Notes under the pieces: generated by a model
What the model was told of the DNA's origin: nothing
Databases searched by the model: none
What the model saw: the letters and a program-made list of their open reading frames with translations, nothing else
Made by a program: the position numbers and the translations under genes
Source: an uncultured Chitinophaga sp.
GTDB lineage: Bacteria; Bacteroidota; Bacteroidia; Chitinophagales; Chitinophagaceae
NCBI RefSeq assembly: GCF_902168175.1
Contig: NZ_CABHOU010000021.1
Span: forward strand, 62,001-126,000
DNA length: 64,000 bases
Direction of reading: 5' to 3'
In this document: positions 62,033-64,000 of the stretch, piece by piece
Numbering within the stretch: position 1 is the stretch's first letter
Layout of the letters: each line of letters opens with the position of its first letter

Positions 62033-64000
62033 TTAGAAGCTGAATAACTGTTGTAAAGGCAATATAAACTGCACATACTCCTTCCTGCCCGGGTCCTGCG
62101 GATCTACATCTAACAAGTGTGAAAAACGTACGCCGAACGTGAACGGGATCGTGTTTCCCACTTTAGTATCGAAGTATAGCTCGGCGCCTGTGGAGGCGAA
62201 GCGGCTATCACGTTTGGTGCGGAAGTTATACGCCATGCTATGATCGTAAAACAGGTTGGCGCGTATCCGCATGAAATAAAGAATATGCGCAAAACCCCAG
62301 TCGGGGTACATAATCGGAAAGTGATAGTTTGCGCCCAGTTTATAAATATGTTCGTAAAACGGTTCGTTATACCCGCGGGCATACGAAAAGTTGTCGGTAA
62401 ACGCATACCGCAGCAGGGTATCGCGCTGCTGGTAGGCACTTTGCAGCACCAGGCTGTGAGTGGGAAAAAGTCCGGGCAGGTACAAATCCAAACGGCCCAT
62501 CAGTTGCTCTGCCGGCACATTGTTTACCGACTTGCGATACTCCAGGTACAGCGACTGTGCAAACGGCGAATTGATTTGCTGGCGGGCTTTTGCACGCTGG
62601 TTTACGAAACTCAGGTAAGTAGTTACATACTGGAATTCCCGGTCGCGGAACATGTATTTGCTCTGCGCATCTTTCACCCGTTGTTTGTAAGTATAGTTAC
62701 CGCCAATCGTTAAAGCACGGCCATATAAACCACGGGAAAGCTGCAATGGGATGGAGAAGCCCGCATGCCAGTCCATTTCTTTCCAGTATAGTTGTACGGT
62801 ATCGTTTACGAATAAACTGCGGTTAAAAGTATAGGCAGCGCCGGTGGTGAGGTAAGGGAATAAGGTACCGGAAAGCAGGTCGGCGCTTATTTGCGAGCTG
62901 CCTTCGTTTCGGTTGTAAGTATAAGTAGCCGCAGCGGTCACTGTGTTCAGGATGTTATCGCTGTAGGCTGTAAGACTGTATTCAGGATCGCTGAAAGTCG
63001 GCACCCAGCTATGTACATGGAATAGGCCATGGAGTTGTGAGTACTTCTTTACAGGATTGGTTACATCCGGTACTTTGGTCAAAATATTACCGCCTTCTTT
63101 AAAGTCCGGCTGTAGCCAGGCACTTTGCTGCGGGTGGACTTTAGTGAGTTGTAAAGGTGTGCGGAAGAGTTTATAACCGTTAGCCGTAAATTCGGTAAAC
63201 ACCAGCTGCCCGTCCTGCAAGTCCATATGTTGTACACCGTTGCGGGCGTGGGTGGCCTGCATCAGCGAGCCATCAATAGTATTAAGCGCGTACACATTAT
63301 CTGCATTATCATAATTGGCAGTAATAAGCACGGTATCCCCGTGAATAGCCGGAATACCCAATACCTGCGTATTCCAGGGCACCAGCACTTTGGTTTCACC
63401 ACTGCTAATGTCCTGTTGTATCAGGGCTATTTTTCCATCTTTACGGCGTACACCCGCTATTATCGACTGCCCGTTTTCAGTGAACTTGGGATAGGTATAA
63501 TACCAGTTACCGGGGTTCGGCAACGACTTAGTAATGTTACCGGTAGCAGCATCCAGCAGATCGAGGCTGTACTTCATGGCGGTGGAGGATGACAAAGCGC
63601 AGATGAGTTTACCATCAGGCGATATATCCGGGGAGAAGTAGCGTGTTTTAAGCGTGAGCTGGCGTTTTTTCCCCGCTTCATGCACCATCACCACCGAATA
63701 ATCTTTCCACGACCAGCGGGGATGGTAGCGGCCTTCGGTCCATACAATACGTTCGTTACGGTAACTGAAGTAATCGTCGAAGCCGAAGCCGGGCGAGAAC
63801 AGTTTATGTTCGGAGCCATCCTTCTTTATAAGATAAAAGCCCTGGATCTTTTTGTAAGAGCTTTTCAACACCAGCAGCTCTCCGTTCGTGGTGGTGTATA
63901 CGTATTTATAATCTGTTACCGTTTTAGTATTGGGACTGATGATGGCCGTGTCGTTGTAAGGGGTCTTTTGCTGATCCGCCTTCCATTGCTCACGGTACCA
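62033..64000 (-). CDS. Beta-propeller / outer-membrane barrel fusion, 5' end outside the window
   Basis: The frame runs uninterrupted to the window edge (at least 655 residues), so the GTG at 63871 is not the start. The first 300 or so residues are TolB/PD40-type propeller repeats (RYFSPDISPDGKLICALSS, YTYPKFTENGQSIIAGVRR). From about residue 320 on, alternating aromatic strands form a barrel with YHFPIMYPDWGFAHILYF and the terminal ...LPLQQLFSF, ending in phenylalanine. It may belong to surface-antigen (Omp85-like) proteins. Function unknown. Confidence 0.65.
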   Translation of the reverse strand, partial: WYREQWKADQQKTPYNDTAIISPNTKTVTDYKYVYTTTNGELLVLKSSYKKIQGFYLIKKDGSEHKLFSPGFGFDDYFSYRNERIVWTEGRYHPRWSWKDYSVVMVHEAGKKRQLTLKTRYFSPDISPDGKLICALSSSTAMKYSLDLLDAATGNITKSLPNPGNWYYTYPKFTENGQSIIAGVRRKDGKIALIQQDISSGETKVLVPWNTQVLGIPAIHGDTVLITANYDNADNVYALNTIDGSLMQATHARNGVQHMDLQDGQLVFTEFTANGYKLFRTPLQLTKVHPQQSAWLQPDFKEGGNILTKVPDVTNPVKKYSQLHGLFHVHSWVPTFSDPEYSLTAYSDNILNTVTAAATYTYNRNEGSSQISADLLSGTLFPYLTTGAAYTFNRSLFVNDTVQLYWKEMDWHAGFSIPLQLSRGLYGRALTIGGNYTYKQRVKDAQSKYMFRDREFQYVTTYLSFVNQRAKARQQINSPFAQSLYLEYRKSVNNVPAEQLMGRLDLYLPGLFPTHSLVLQSAYQQRDTLLRYAFTDNFSYARGYNEPFYEHIYKLGANYHFPIMYPDWGFAHILYFMRIRANLFYDHSMAYNFRTKRDSRFASTGAELYFDTKVGNTIPFTFGVRFSHLLDVDPQDPGRKEYVQFILPLQQLFSF

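Noticed and set aside
1..64000. tRNA, rRNA, tmRNA, RNase P or riboswitch genes
   Set aside because: Gaps were read on both strands for tRNA T-loop ends and hallmark conserved cores; none was recognised by eye. A tRNAscan or Infernal run would be decisive.

Overview
The window looks like the chromosome of a Bacteroidota bacterium, most likely of the family Chitinophagaceae (Chitinophaga-like). The basis is gene content: TonB-dependent receptors paired with DUF4249 lipoproteins, a Bacteroidota-type short primary sigma factor, a GlmU-like protein next to tpiA, zinc-free type B L31, head-GIN-domain proteins, a DUF3822 gene beside rsmD and coaD, and several upstream regions carrying the Bacteroidota -7 box TAnnTTTG instead of a sigma-70 TATAAT box. 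Shine-Dalgarno sequences are weak or absent. I found no rRNA, tRNA, CRISPR array, prophage or intact insertion sequence.

Layout. 1-10.7 kb is an envelope block: the end of ung, plsC, then lptD divergent from amiC-mlaD-ostA, followed by nhaA and two paralogous small outer-membrane barrels. 11.3-15.3 kb holds nnrD and a membrane pyrophosphatase. 15.4-20.8 kb holds an AraC regulator and a TonB receptor/DUF4249/barrel operon. 21.0-24.8 kb has a BlaI/BlaR-like pair with a visible operator, and an exported aminopeptidase C. 25-30.6 kb carries acyP, a hypothetical gene, an 82-bp tandem array, a LigT-like ligase, tpiA, a GlmU-like gene, rpmE2 and yajQ. 30.7-36.3 kb is an ECF sigma/anti-sigma/GIN operon plus a second TonB-family receptor. 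37-44.4 kb holds a hemerythrin, lgt, a bacilliredoxin, hsp20, a candidate small RNA, speA and wbqC. A gene-free stretch of about 2.25 kb follows (44.4-46.65 kb). 46.6-64 kb is mostly housekeeping: pyrE, NUDIX, thioesterase, coaD, rsmD, MATE, folB, trxB, rpoD, ltaE, valS and a truncated propeller/barrel protein.

The most unusual signal is a family of composite intergenic elements (about 10785-11165, 36578-37003 and 58304-58734, plus a solo end at 52845-52866). They share a hairpin end (CCGTTG, a 12-nt loop, then CAACGG or a degenerate version) and a leader ending in TAAAACA. Each then carries arrays of direct repeats whose period is exactly 11 bp, although the repeat unit differs between arrays. 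Period is conserved and sequence is not. One copy has 41-bp imperfect terminal inverted repeats (38 of 41 identical). A 12-bp palindrome, GGTGTATACACC, recurs in intergenic DNA inside and outside these elements. I know of no description of this architecture, but I could not search for one.

Other points worth following are the candidate small RNA at 41.7-42.0 kb (textbook promoter plus terminator), two BlaI-like palindromes overlapping the blaI promoter, the 82-bp array that decays in one direction, and the 2.25-kb non-coding stretch.
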